A program made the translations under genes and the position numbers. Shown here piece by piece: positions 16,876 through 27,400 of a stretch of 64,000 nucleotides of DNA. Every line of letters starts with the position of its first letter. Position 1 is the stretch's first letter. The stretch is from CALDTK01 sp045110575 (lineage in GTDB: Bacteria > Bacteroidota > Bacteroidia > Chitinophagales > Saprospiraceae), in contig JBGCGF010000046.1 in assembly GCA_045110575.1 (NCBI GenBank), forward strand, positions 1-64,000. Direction: 5' to 3'. The notes under the pieces were generated by a model. It did no database searches. It worked only from the letters and a program-made list of their open reading frames with translations, and was not told the DNA's origin.

Positions 16876-19800
16876 CTATTTGGTCAGTGTGATATCACCT
16901 TTGATAACATCCGTCGTTCCGTCGGTATAGACAATCTCCGCAAAGTAGACGAACACCTGAGGGTTCATTGCTTCTCCGTTGAGGAATCCGTTCCAACCAT
17001 ATCCTGGTGAGTTCGGCTGGTGAGCCGGTGCAGCAAATACTTGCTCTCCCCAACGATCGAAGATCTGGAATGAGCTGACTTCCTCCAAAACACCTTCTTG
17101 TGCCTGTACAAAGATGAGGTCGTTGTTTCCGTCACCGTTCGGCGAGAAACCACTTGCAACTCCAACTGGACGATCACGACGAACGATTAGCTGCAGTGGA
17201 GCACTAGCGGTACAACCGTTAGAATCTCTCGCTGTCACTCGGTATACACCACTGTACTGTGGATAGAGCATTACACGGTCGCAAATTGGACCAGGGCTCA
17301 AGCACTGAAGGCTATCTCCTTGCCAGCGTACAGACTCGATTGCACCTTCTAGATACAGTTCGATGAGTTGACTGCTACCAAATGGAATCTCGAGGTTCGG
17401 TCCTGGATCTACAACAACTTCCTTCGCATCCTCAATAGTGAAGAGCTCTGTGTAAATACAACCTTCGTTGTCCTCTACGGTAAGTTCGTGGATGCCAGGT
17501 GTCAGGTTAGTGAACTGTCCAGATAGACGAGTTGGACCTCCATCTAGTGTGTAGTTGTAAGGGCCCGTTCCTCCATCAACACCAGTGAAGATTGCTCCAT
17601 CAGTATCTCCAAAGCAGGTGACATCTCGAAGAAGCATATTCTCGAAGGTTGGCAGATCACCTGCACTTTCGACGATTACTTCATCTTGACCTTCACAACC
17701 CTGCGTTCCAGAAGCAACGAATAGTGTGAAGGTGCCAGCATTTTCAGTAGTTGTTTGAGAAGAAGTACTGTCTGCAACAGTTCCTACCCAACGATACGTG
17801 TAACCTGGAATACTGCTTGCTCCTAAGTTAACAACAGGTTGGTCACAGGAAATTGCTTGATCAGGACCTGCGTCAGCGTTTGGTCCGGCTTCAATCTCTA
17901 CCGCAACATCTGCTGCATCTTGAGGACAAGGAGCGCCACTACCTACAGTATAAGTGAATGAGTAGGCTCCTGGAGCAAGACTATTGTTTGTCACAACACC
18001 TGCTGCAACATTGAAATCTGATCCAGCTGCAGAGCCGTTGACTTGCGTCCAGCTTCCACCAGTATCTTCTCCAGTAATCTGATCCGAAAGTTGGATAACA
18101 TCACCTGTTCCTTCACAAAGGACAAGGGCTGCCATTTCGTCTCCAGCAGTTAAAAGAGCATCAACGTCGATGTTTACTCTTGCGTTCGGGTTAGAAGCAC
18201 ATTGAGGAAGAGCATTCATGGTGATGTTGTTCATCACATAAATGAGTCCAGTCGCAGGATCTACTTGGTAGATAAAGCCATTGTTGACTCCTGTAAGCGT
18301 TGTATCAGATCCTGTATCTCCGCCAGCGATTGTAACATCAAATGGGCCATTACCAGCAAGGACTAGGGTAATCTGGGCCGTTCCTCCTTCACAGATAATC
18401 GTATCACCTTCCAACTGACCTGAAGGAATGTACTCGATGTAGATCGGTGTAGCTAAGCCTATAGAAAGGCAAGGATCATTGGTATCGATAGTCGCACCCA
18501 TTGCATCACCTGCAATAGGACTGATGTAGAATGTATCGCCTGCTTGCATAATACCTGCATCAAAAGGAAACAGTGGTGTAGGACTTAATGCAACCAAATC
18601 ATCTGTATAGTCAAGACGATCACCACTTGTGCGCAAGGCAAAGAGCAGTTGATCGTTTCCATCTAGCGTTTCACTTCCGATTGAGAAGCCAGCGGCAAGA
18701 TCTTCACCTTCACATACCAGCAACATAGCGGTTGAAGTCATTTGACCTGCATCTGTGTTACAGTCACATCTACGGTTTCCAGTTACTGGAACAGTGAAGC
18801 AACCGCTTCCGTCAGATACCTCGAAGCTGTAAGGTGTGCCACTTGCAATGATATTCGAAGTGAATGTGCTACCCGTGATTGTTCCGCTACCTGCAGGAGT
18901 TACCTGGTAAGTTGAAGCATCTCCACCTGTGATTTCGAACGTTACGAAGTACTCCGTATTCGTTGCGTCACAGTTGTCATCGTCAATTGAATTAACGAAG
19001 AGCTCTGAAGCGACAGTGACATTCAATGTAATATTTGCTGTACCGCCACAATCATCGTCGGCAACACCTGTAATAGTGATGCTAGAAGTAGAGACACCGC
19101 TAAACGTTAGCAGAGAAGCCGTTCCTGGTACAACACCTAAAAGCGAGTCTTGTACGGAGTTGAACGTATAGTAAACTGTCTTAGGATCAGGTGTTCCTGT
19201 CACATTGATCGTTACTATCCAGTCCTCATTTGCACAAATCGCAGAAGGAGCTGTTGCAGTTACGGTTGGTTGATCGTACCAAGCTGCTGTAACTGGCGGG
19301 CTCACTGAAAGGCAAGGATCTGAGAGATCAACCGTACCTGCAGTAGAATTTCCTGCCACTGCAACGATGTAGTAAATCGTCCCAGTAGTCATTGATCCTG
19401 GATCAAAGGAGAAGTTAGGTGTACTTCCACGTTGGATCGGTGTATTGAAATCAACGAGGTACAAGATGTACTCTACCGCATCATCTCCATCTAGGTCCTG
19501 ATTCGTTGCATCATACACTGGAGCTGTAGTATCAGTCAAATCACACGTCGCAAGATCTCCTGCGAGTGTTCCTACAGCTGTTCTACAATCGCAGTTTACA
19601 GGAGAGCTAATTGTTACAGGAGAACAACCATACTGGTCGTCTATTACAAAAGTGTAATCCAGACCACAAGCAATCCAAGCACTGGTATAGGTTGTACCTC
19701 CGCCAACAGCTGTTCCGTCAACGGTATACGTTGCGGTGTCGCCGAGACTAATAGTGAACATAACCTGATACTCAGTAAAGGTCGAGTTGAACGTAATCGT

Positions 19801-22800
19801 TGGTGTTCCTACAACAGGAGCATCATGAACAACTACAACTGCTGAACCACTAACGGTACCTGTACAAGGTCCCTCAGTGATACTTGTTATCGTATACGTT
19901 GCTGATGTCCCAAGTGGAGCAGGAACGGTTGTCGATCCAGACGCAAGGTTGGCTGTGTAAGTAGTCGTTCCATCTGAATATTCCACTACAACCGGACCAG
20001 CCGAGGTAACGTCAAACACCAGATCAATTTGATCTCCAATACAGTAATCACCACCACCAGAGAGTGTAGCGCTTGGTTCTTGTAGCCATTGTACTGGCGT
20101 ACCAACTGCAACATCTAGACACGGATCATTAAGATCAACAACACCTCCTGGGCCATTACCCATGATTGAGCTGATGTAGTAAGTGACACCATACATAGTA
20201 ACACCAGGCACGAAGGCGAATGTTAGCCCTGCTTGCTGTGTGATTAGGTTCGCACCAATGGTGTTTCCTGTACCGTCATGCAAGACAAAGTTGATTGCAT
20301 CGTCAGAATCCATCATGGTGTCTAAAGGCATAACCACTGTGATATCTACCGGGCCACATACCGTGATTTGCGTCTGGTCCATCGTTCCTGCATCTGAGAT
20401 ACAGTTACAGATAACAACAGGCTCAGATGCTACTGCGGTGTTACAACCCCATTGGTCGCTTACCGTAAAGCTGTAGCCACTGCCTGCAGTGATTGGATTA
20501 GAAGTAAACACGTTTCCAACGAGTGTTCCTGTATTAGGGACTACTGAATACGTTGAAGGATCTCCGCCAGAAATGGTGATGGTCACCACAAATTCCGTTG
20601 AAGTAGAGTTACAGACAGCATCTGCAACAATTTGAACCTCTTCGTGAACAACGAAAGAAGCAGAACCTGCAGAAGTTCCTGGGCAATTCGCCGTAGCTAC
20701 AGAGTTAAGTGTAACTGTTACGTCTGCCTGAAGGTTCGTTAGGTTGATCGTGTAAGGGTTGTCAGTAGTGGTCTCCGTAAAGGAGTTCGCACCTACCGTA
20801 TAACTAATCGTGAATGGACCAACACCTGTGAAATTCACAATTGCTGTTGAATCCGCTCCTTGACAAACATCTCCGCCGCCAACAAGCACAGCATCTGGAA
20901 TTACATACCACGTAGCTGCAACACCAGGTGCTACAAGCGTACAAATATGCGTCAAGTCAACCTCACCTGAACCGTCATCGTTTCCAACGACTACACTGAT
21001 GTAGTAGGTGGTTCCGTAAGTCATTGTTCCTGGATCGAATGCAAATAAACCAGTAGTGTTCGTCGCTATTGCTCCAGTGATCGTTGTTCCGGCTCCGGTA
21101 TGCAAAATGTAGACCCTAGTATCGTTCGGATCTAAGATTTCGTTCGTCGCATCGTAAGCAGTACTGAAGTCAGTCGCTGTTCCGTCGTCGCAAATATCGA
21201 CTGCAGTATTATCAAGTGTTCCAATTTCTGTAACACAAGGGCAGGTTTCCATGCCTGAGACTACTGAATCATCGCAGTCGTTTCCATCTGTTACGGTAAA
21301 TGTGTACGGATCTCCTGAGAGAATCGCATTACTTGTAAATACCGATCCAGTGATCGTTCCTGAACCTGCAGGGCTGACCATGTAAGTACCGGCATCACCC
21401 CCTGAAATCGGGAATGCAATGGTATACGTTGTGCCGTCTGGTGAGCAAACGTATGCCGTAGGGCCTGCAACTGGAGAACCTAGCGTATCAACTATTGCAG
21501 TTCCTGAAACTGTTCCTATACATCCAGCATCACTCTCAACGCTGACTAGTGTATACGTGCCAGGATCACTCACTAGAATCGTTGTTGGGTTATCGCTAGT
21601 TGCTTGTACGCCTTGCCATGTACTATTTAAAGCGATCTCGTAATTCCATGGAGCAACCCCAACAAAATCAATCGTGATCGTAGCATCTTCACCTGGGCAG
21701 ACATTTCCACCTCCAGAAATTGTTGCTTCTGGCGTAGGATTTTCTTCCACCATTGCTGTTCCGCTAACGGTTCCAGCGCAAGCACCAACTGAAAAAGTAG
21801 TTAGCTCATATGTACCTACTGCTGGCGCTGTAATAGTTACAGGAGTGCTTGCAGAAGAACCAGTTACAACTGTTGCGTTATGCAAGTAGCTGTAATCATA
21901 TGGGCCGACACCCGTGAAGTCAATCGTAATTACAACATCATTGTTTCCTTCACAGTAAGCTCCGCCTCCACTCATAACAGCAGTACCCGCTGTATTTACA
22001 GTGACAGCCAAACAAGCCTGATCGTCTCCACACACATTTGTGTAAGTAACACAAACTTCTCCGGCACCTGCAGTTGTCCATTCAATAGTCGCAACGTTTC
22101 CAGATTGACTTTGAATAGTTCCTCCTGTCACTGTTACACTTGCTGTAGTTCCAAAAGGAAGTGAAGTGTAAAGCGTGTAATCTTCTACTTGACCAATGCA
22201 GACGTCTGTTGGCCCCGTTGGAGCTATAGCTACTGGAGGTAAGCGTAATTCAATGTCCATACACACCGGGGTGAGCGTCTCACATTGATTACTTACTTCT
22301 AAGCACAATTGGCCAGAAGCATTGCCCATCGTAAAGTCGATATTACTACCGGAAACACTAGCTGAAGATCCTGAAGGATTGCTAGAAATTGTATACGTTA
22401 AGTTGCTGTCATATCCTCCAATTGGATAAGTCGCATTGTCACCTTCACAGAGCGTGTCTAATGCAGGAAGCGTAGCAGGCGTTGGAAGAGGAAGTATGAC
22501 AATCGGCAAACAGGTAGCCGTTGAGGTGTCACAGGAATTGTAAGTACTTACACAAACCGTAGCATTTGCAAGTGTCCCGAAATCTGTAATGGTAAGGATA
22601 TCTGTACCCACAGAGTAGGTTAACCCTGACGCAGGAGTAACAGACCAAAGATATTGATCTGTTCCCATTGCTCCAGAAGCAGTGTAATCTTGGGGGACAT
22701 CGTTAGAACAGACAGGTGTTAGGCCATTTAATGCTGGAGGGTTTGGAGCTGTTCGAGCATCCAAAATAGTAATGTCAGTAGTAGCTGGACAAACGACCGT

Positions 22801-24195
22801 AGGATCGAGGTCACTGGTCATATTGACGGTTAGCGTGTACGTTCCAGGTTCGGTAACGACGACGTACTCATTTGTACCTAGTATACCCGAACTCGCATCC
22901 GTCCAAACGTAGCTGATGGTATCTCCTGCTGTGCTCGGAGGGATAGATCCAGTTCTTGTAACAGCCCAAAGGGTATCTGTTACGTTTGTACATGATATCG
23001 CACCTGTGGCAGCTTCGATATGTGCTTCGGGATCGAGAAATTGAACCCAATAATAGACGAGGCTATCACAACCGTTGGCCGCGGCGCCCGGAAAGGCGCA
23101 AAAGGCGGGACCAGAGACTATTAAAGGATCTGGGAACCCACAGATATTCGCAACATCTCCCTCACATAGGACGACGTTCTCAATGACTGGATTGATAGCA
23201 CCTGGAACCTGCTCGAGGTATAACACTCCGAAAGTGTCACAACCGTTCGCAGCTGGACCAACATCTACAGTCTCAAACACATAAGGTGTGCTGAAGAAAT
23301 TTCCTGATCCTAGCGGGAACTCATATTCTCCGCCGATACAAACATCAGCATACGTTGTATCCTGAGAAGGACGACAAACTTGAATATTGAAAACAGATGA
23401 ATCTGATGAAGCGAAACAAGGATTCAGTGGGAACACCTCTAGAAGGATGTTATCACATGTTCCAGGAGGCATACCAAGACTCATAGGTGGTATCTGAACT
23501 TCAATTCCTAGGTCAGTTGTACCTGTTAGCACGTTTGTCGCTTCTGGAGGATCAACCGTTGTTCCTAGCGTCCATACGCCTGGAGTTACCCTCCAATAGT
23601 ATGACGTCGCGTTAGCGACTGGAGCTATTACGTAGTCATAAGCCTCATCCCAACAAACTTCTGTTGGTCCCATAATTGGTCCCGGCGCGTCTGGGCCTGT
23701 ACTAATTAGACCGCTAATCACTTGGATATTGAACTCGCAACCATCTCCTGCGAATCCATCAATACGCATGTAGTAAACAGTTCCTGGAGTCAAACCACCC
23801 GCAGTAAAAATCTGAGGCGTTCCAGGCATGACTTGATTGAAGCAATCTCCAACAAGTGAGTTGTCCGCATCATAAATACCAACTTGTACTCCTTGGCCAC
23901 TTACGCATCCAAAAGTTGACATCTCAAAAACCACAGATCCAGTAGGACCGGCAACGAAACCGATGTACTGGTCATTCTCAATCGACCCACACCATCCGGC
24001 ATCAGGACTCGGGGTGAAGGGAAAAGTAGTACCGTAGAGAATATCAAAATTACAAATGGTACAAGCTGCTCCAGCAAGTGGAGAGTTTGGTATTTCATCG
24101 CAACCGAATATCGTATCCACCGTCTGCGCAGAGGCGAGGCGTATAAACGAAAAGAGTGTGATGAAAACTAGAGAGAAGCGTAAAAGTCGGTGCAT
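16876..24195 (-). CDS. Giant secreted repeat protein, T9SS type B (CHU_C)
   Basis: Protein of 2439 aa, exported by a signal peptide (1-23, ending LASA). N-terminal domain (about 25-165) is a Cys-rich beta module shared with the 31378-37902 protein (GWCGSIENDQYIGF, FDxxYYMRIDG-like). The middle is built of Ig/PKD-like repeats and four copies of a Cys-rich module (C-x-C-x-T-x-x-GT/QM ... YILH ... YYIS ... DPCL). Near the end come a PKD-like domain (GPDQAISC), an SprB repeat (VTCFGDTDGAIF ... GGTGPYNYTLDGG) and a CHU_C sorting domain (SPNGDGNNDLIFVQ, FDRWGEQVF, WNG, NPQVFVYFAEI, KGDITLTK). The probable role is a cell-surface adhesin or gliding/attachment protein; ligand unknown. Confidence 0.85.
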   Translation of the reverse strand: MHRLLRFSLVFITLFSFIRLASAQTVDTIFGCDEIPNSPLAGAACTICNFDILYGTTFPFTPSPDAGWCGSIENDQYIGFVAGPTGSVVFEMSTFGCVSGQGVQVGIYDADNSLVGDCFNQVMPGTPQIFTAGGLTPGTVYYMRIDGFAGDGCEFNIQVISGLISTGPDAPGPIMGPTEVCWDEAYDYVIAPVANATSYYWRVTPGVWTLGTTVDPPEATNVLTGTTDLGIEVQIPPMSLGMPPGTCDNILLEVFPLNPCFASSDSSVFNIQVCRPSQDTTYADVCIGGEYEFPLGSGNFFSTPYVFETVDVGPAANGCDTFGVLYLEQVPGAINPVIENVVLCEGDVANICGFPDPLIVSGPAFCAFPGAAANGCDSLVYYWVQFLDPEAHIEAATGAISCTNVTDTLWAVTRTGSIPPSTAGDTISYVWTDASSGILGTNEYVVVTEPGTYTLTVNMTSDLDPTVVCPATTDITILDARTAPNPPALNGLTPVCSNDVPQDYTASGAMGTDQYLWSVTPASGLTYSVGTDILTITDFGTLANATVCVSTYNSCDTSTATCLPIVILPLPTPATLPALDTLCEGDNATYPIGGYDSNLTYTISSNPSGSSASVSGSNIDFTMGNASGQLCLEVSNQCETLTPVCMDIELRLPPVAIAPTGPTDVCIGQVEDYTLYTSLPFGTTASVTVTGGTIQSQSGNVATIEWTTAGAGEVCVTYTNVCGDDQACLAVTVNTAGTAVMSGGGAYCEGNNDVVITIDFTGVGPYDYSYLHNATVVTGSSASTPVTITAPAVGTYELTTFSVGACAGTVSGTAMVEENPTPEATISGGGNVCPGEDATITIDFVGVAPWNYEIALNSTWQGVQATSDNPTTILVSDPGTYTLVSVESDAGCIGTVSGTAIVDTLGSPVAGPTAYVCSPDGTTYTIAFPISGGDAGTYMVSPAGSGTITGSVFTSNAILSGDPYTFTVTDGNDCDDSVVSGMETCPCVTEIGTLDNTAVDICDDGTATDFSTAYDATNEILDPNDTRVYILHTGAGTTITGAIATNTTGLFAFDPGTMTYGTTYYISVVVGNDDGSGEVDLTHICTLVAPGVAATWYVIPDAVLVGGGDVCQGADSTAIVNFTGVGPFTISYTVGANSFTETTTDNPYTINLTNLQADVTVTLNSVATANCPGTSAGSASFVVHEEVQIVADAVCNSTSTEFVVTITISGGDPSTYSVVPNTGTLVGNVFTSNPITAGSGYSFTVSDQWGCNTAVASEPVVICNCISDAGTMDQTQITVCGPVDITVVMPLDTMMDSDDAINFVLHDGTGNTIGANLITQQAGLTFAFVPGVTMYGVTYYISSIMGNGPGGVVDLNDPCLDVAVGTPVQWLQEPSATLSGGGDYCIGDQIDLVFDVTSAGPVVVEYSDGTTTYTANLASGSTTVPAPLGTSATYTITSITEGPCTGTVSGSAVVVVHDAPVVGTPTITFNSTFTEYQVMFTISLGDTATYTVDGTAVGGGTTYTSAWIACGLDYTFVIDDQYGCSPVTISSPVNCDCRTAVGTLAGDLATCDLTDTTAPVYDATNQDLDGDDAVEYILYLVDFNTPIQRGSTPNFSFDPGSMTTGTIYYIVAVAGNSTAGTVDLSDPCLSVSPPVTAAWYDQPTVTATAPSAICANEDWIVTINVTGTPDPKTVYYTFNSVQDSLLGVVPGTASLLTFSGVSTSSITITGVADDDCGGTANITLNVTVASELFVNSIDDDNCDATNTEYFVTFEITGGDASTYQVTPAGSGTITGSTFTSNIIASGTPYSFEVSDGSGCFTVPVTGNRRCDCNTDAGQMTSTAMLLVCEGEDLAAGFSIGSETLDGNDQLLFALRTSGDRLDYTDDLVALSPTPLFPFDAGIMQAGDTFYISPIAGDAMGATIDTNDPCLSIGLATPIYIEYIPSGQLEGDTIICEGGTAQITLVLAGNGPFDVTIAGGDTGSDTTLTGVNNGFIYQVDPATGLIYVMNNITMNALPQCASNPNARVNIDVDALLTAGDEMAALVLCEGTGDVIQLSDQITGEDTGGSWTQVNGSAAGSDFNVAAGVVTNNSLAPGAYSFTYTVGSGAPCPQDAADVAVEIEAGPNADAGPDQAISCDQPVVNLGASSIPGYTYRWVGTVADSTSSQTTTENAGTFTLFVASGTQGCEGQDEVIVESAGDLPTFENMLLRDVTCFGDTDGAIFTGVDGGTGPYNYTLDGGPTRLSGQFTNLTPGIHELTVEDNEGCIYTELFTIEDAKEVVVDPGPNLEIPFGSSQLIELYLEGAIESVRWQGDSLQCLSPGPICDRVMLYPQYSGVYRVTARDSNGCTASAPLQLIVRRDRPVGVASGFSPNGDGNNDLIFVQAQEGVLEEVSSFQIFDRWGEQVFAAPAHQPNSPGYGWNGFLNGEAMNPQVFVYFAEIVYTDGTTDVIKGDITLTK

Positions 24196-24280
24196 ATGCA
24201 GGCTTTGGTCAAATACACAAGTGAATGTCTGCAGTCTATTGATTTGACTGATCAGACGGGTTTTAACTACGAACGGACTG

Positions 24281-24299
24281 AAAAAGGCGGAATACGCCT
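24281..24299 (-). terminator. Hairpin terminator of the 24416-31285 gene
   Basis: Minus strand: AGGCG-TATTC-CGCCT followed by TTTTC. It lies about 115 bp after the stop codon and before the next giant gene. Confidence 0.55.
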
Positions 24300-24415
24300 G
24301 ATCGAACGCCGAAGTTAGCTATATTTTGGTATTTGAGCAATACAAAGGAGTATCACTGCTTTTCGGTATAAAAACCGCCTCTTTTCTGTGGATAAAATCG
24401 ACAAAGCCCGAAAGA

Positions 24416-27400
24416 TTATTTGATCAAAGTCAAATCTCCATAAACGGTAAATGGTTCTCCTAAGGCATTTACACCTCCTACTTCTACCACATAAACAGCC
24501 GGGTTTACATCTTTGCCATTCTGCGTACCATCCCACTGAAGATCAAGCACTTGCCCATTACTACCACTATAAAAAACGATACTTCCCCAACGGTCGTACA
24601 CCCTGCAATAACTCAATGATCCGCCTTTCGGCAAAACCCACCACTCGTCGTTCTTTCCATCTCCATTTGGGGAAAACGCAGAAGGCCAAACCGCATTGGC
24701 TCCGTCGACTACTTCAATTCTAGTACTTGCCTCCACAAGGCAGCCTCCAAACCAAATTTGCACGCGTACGTCAAGGTTGGAGAGCGTTGTCAAGCATGGA
24801 TTTGCGCACGTTTCGCAAGAGAGTATTCCTGCCGGGCTCCACCTTATGGAATCAGGAACTCCACCTCCGACAAGGTCAAATCCTAAGCAAAGTTCTTCAC
24901 CCAAGAATGACTCTATACGCGATGGCATTTCGACTTCCTTCGGTGACGTTTGATTGATGATTACCTCTAAGGTTGAAGTACATCCATTTTCGTCTGTAAC
25001 GAGCAACTCATATCGACCTCCTTCTAAAAGACCAAATTGCCCTACAGCCTGTGGTTCGCCATCATCCAATTGAAACGTAAACGGCGCTTGCCCACCGGTA
25101 ATGGCTATAACCTCAATAAAGCCATCTCGATCGCTGGGACAACTGGCATCCCTTGTTTCAACATACAGCTCTTGAATGGCATCACCAGAGACTTCAATCA
25201 TTACTCGAACAATCTGTTCGCAGCCGGTATCAGGATCTACTGCGATAACTGTCCACAAGCCTCCAGAACCAACTTCATACGTATTTCTGCTACTGCGTTG
25301 AACGGTATCCCCTCTCGGTGACACCCAACGATACTCTACCCCATTCGGAACTACGCCAGATGTCTCTGCAGTCAGAAGTAGGGAAGCCGTTTCACAATCA
25401 AGTGTATCTGCTCCTGTTACGTAGAGCGTATACGCTGGCACATATTGATTTACACGAATCGAATCAAAGCTTCTACATCCAGTTAGTGTATCCGTCAAGG
25501 TTATAGCATAAAGACCAGGGCTGGTTACCCAAAGGCTTGTCAGTGGAACCCCTAAAGCGTCGGTCCATACGGGAACTACGTTTTGTGGGAGTGTGGCCTG
25601 TAGCTCAACACTATCTACGTTACACCCTAACTCTCCGGAAAGGCTTAGATCGTATGATCCGATTGGCGCGCTATTATCCCTAATAAAAATCACGGCCGTC
25701 GCAGGACAACCTGTTGTTGGATGATTTGCAGTCACCCGATAAATTCCGCCTACTTCTGCATCCTGCGTATTCGCTCCAACATTGATTCGTTGACCAGCAG
25801 GCACATTCCAAGTCAAGCTTGCATTCACAGGCATGACTGACGCGACAATAGGGACTGAAAGAATATCACAATCCAACTCACTACCCGAAGGGGTGGCTAA
25901 TGTTATCGTAGGTAACGTTGAGTCTACAGCAACCTCTACTATTGCTTCAGCCCAGCAACCGTTGAGTGTATCTGTAGCCCTAACGGTATACACTCCGTAT
26001 TCGGTCGTCCGAACAAACGCTCCTAGCAGCGTATCGACTATAGCAGAAGACACCCACCTAAATTGGATGCTATTTCTTCCGTTCGAGTTCCTTGCCTGCA
26101 ACCGCACTATTGGTCTTGCACACGTAATCGTATCAGGGTCAAATACAGATAGAATCGGCTGTAGCGTATCAAGAGTCACTTCTTGCATTAAAGTATCTGA
26201 ACAGCCCGCCGTATCCGTCCCAATCAAGACCAAGTTCCCCGGCTGGGTAACTTCTCTTCCAAGAGGAATATCAGTCCCGATGCCTTCCCACCTCAACGTA
26301 ACTAGCGGAAGCGTACTCAAACCTTGAAATTCAAGAATGGGATGAAGGCAGTTGATTACTGTATCCCCAACGATTTCCAGCTGGAACCCAATATTCGGTT
26401 CAGCAACTAATACCGTATCGTAATATGTGCAGACCGATAATGAATCGGTCCAACTCAAGTAGTATTCTCCAGCGCAGGTCACCTCGGTGCTTAAGGAAGT
26501 AGGTGAGACAATACAGCTCTGCGACGAACTTGTCCACTGTACGTTAATCCCCGCTCGGTTCACTTGTCCATTTAGCGTCGCCGCTGATCGTCGGCAATCT
26601 ATCACTTGATCCGTTCCAGCATCCACTACTCCACCGTCAATTTGATCGACAAAGACAGTGTCGATAGCCACACAGCCATTTTGCTGATCTCTTATGGTCA
26701 GCTGATAATTTCCTCCCTCTAAAACAGTGATTGCGCTCTGGTCTGTCGTACTCGGCATTTGCCCTTCCAGACCAAGCCATTCATACGCTAAAGCACCTTG
26801 CCCTGTCGATGTACTACCGTCGAGTACAACCGACGTTTTGACACAATTGAGCGGGCCGTCTTCAGTCGTAAGTGCCTGAGGAGGAAGCGTGTCGATTAAA
26901 ACCTGAACGAACGCCGTGTCCTTACAACCGTTAATGGTTGATGTCACTTCGAGCGCATAGTTCCCTGGGTTCCCAACGGTAACAATTGGCGTTGAAGGCA
27001 CAGGTGGAACAATACTTGAGATCCAAGCATATTCGAGTATTTCGCCTTGTGTACCTACAGAAGCTCTTCCGTCGAGATCGACACTATCACGATCACAAGT
27101 GAGGTTTTGCGGAAGCGCTATAAGTCCGGTAGGCCTAGCAGTATCCTGAACCACAGTAACAAACGCAGTATCCACTAAGCCAAATAGACTGTCCTGAATA
27201 ATGAGCCTGTACTCTCCTGCTAGCCAAGCTTGCACCTGGTCTCCGTCTACTGGACCAAAAGGGACATCAACTCCAATCCATGTAAAGCGCATTTCGGCCT
27301 GCGGTGGGCTCGATAAAATGACGGTGTCTTGCAGGCAGTTGATCGTTCCGCTCGCCATTGGACGAGCATTTGGAGCACAAGCTTGTTGAATGACACTCAT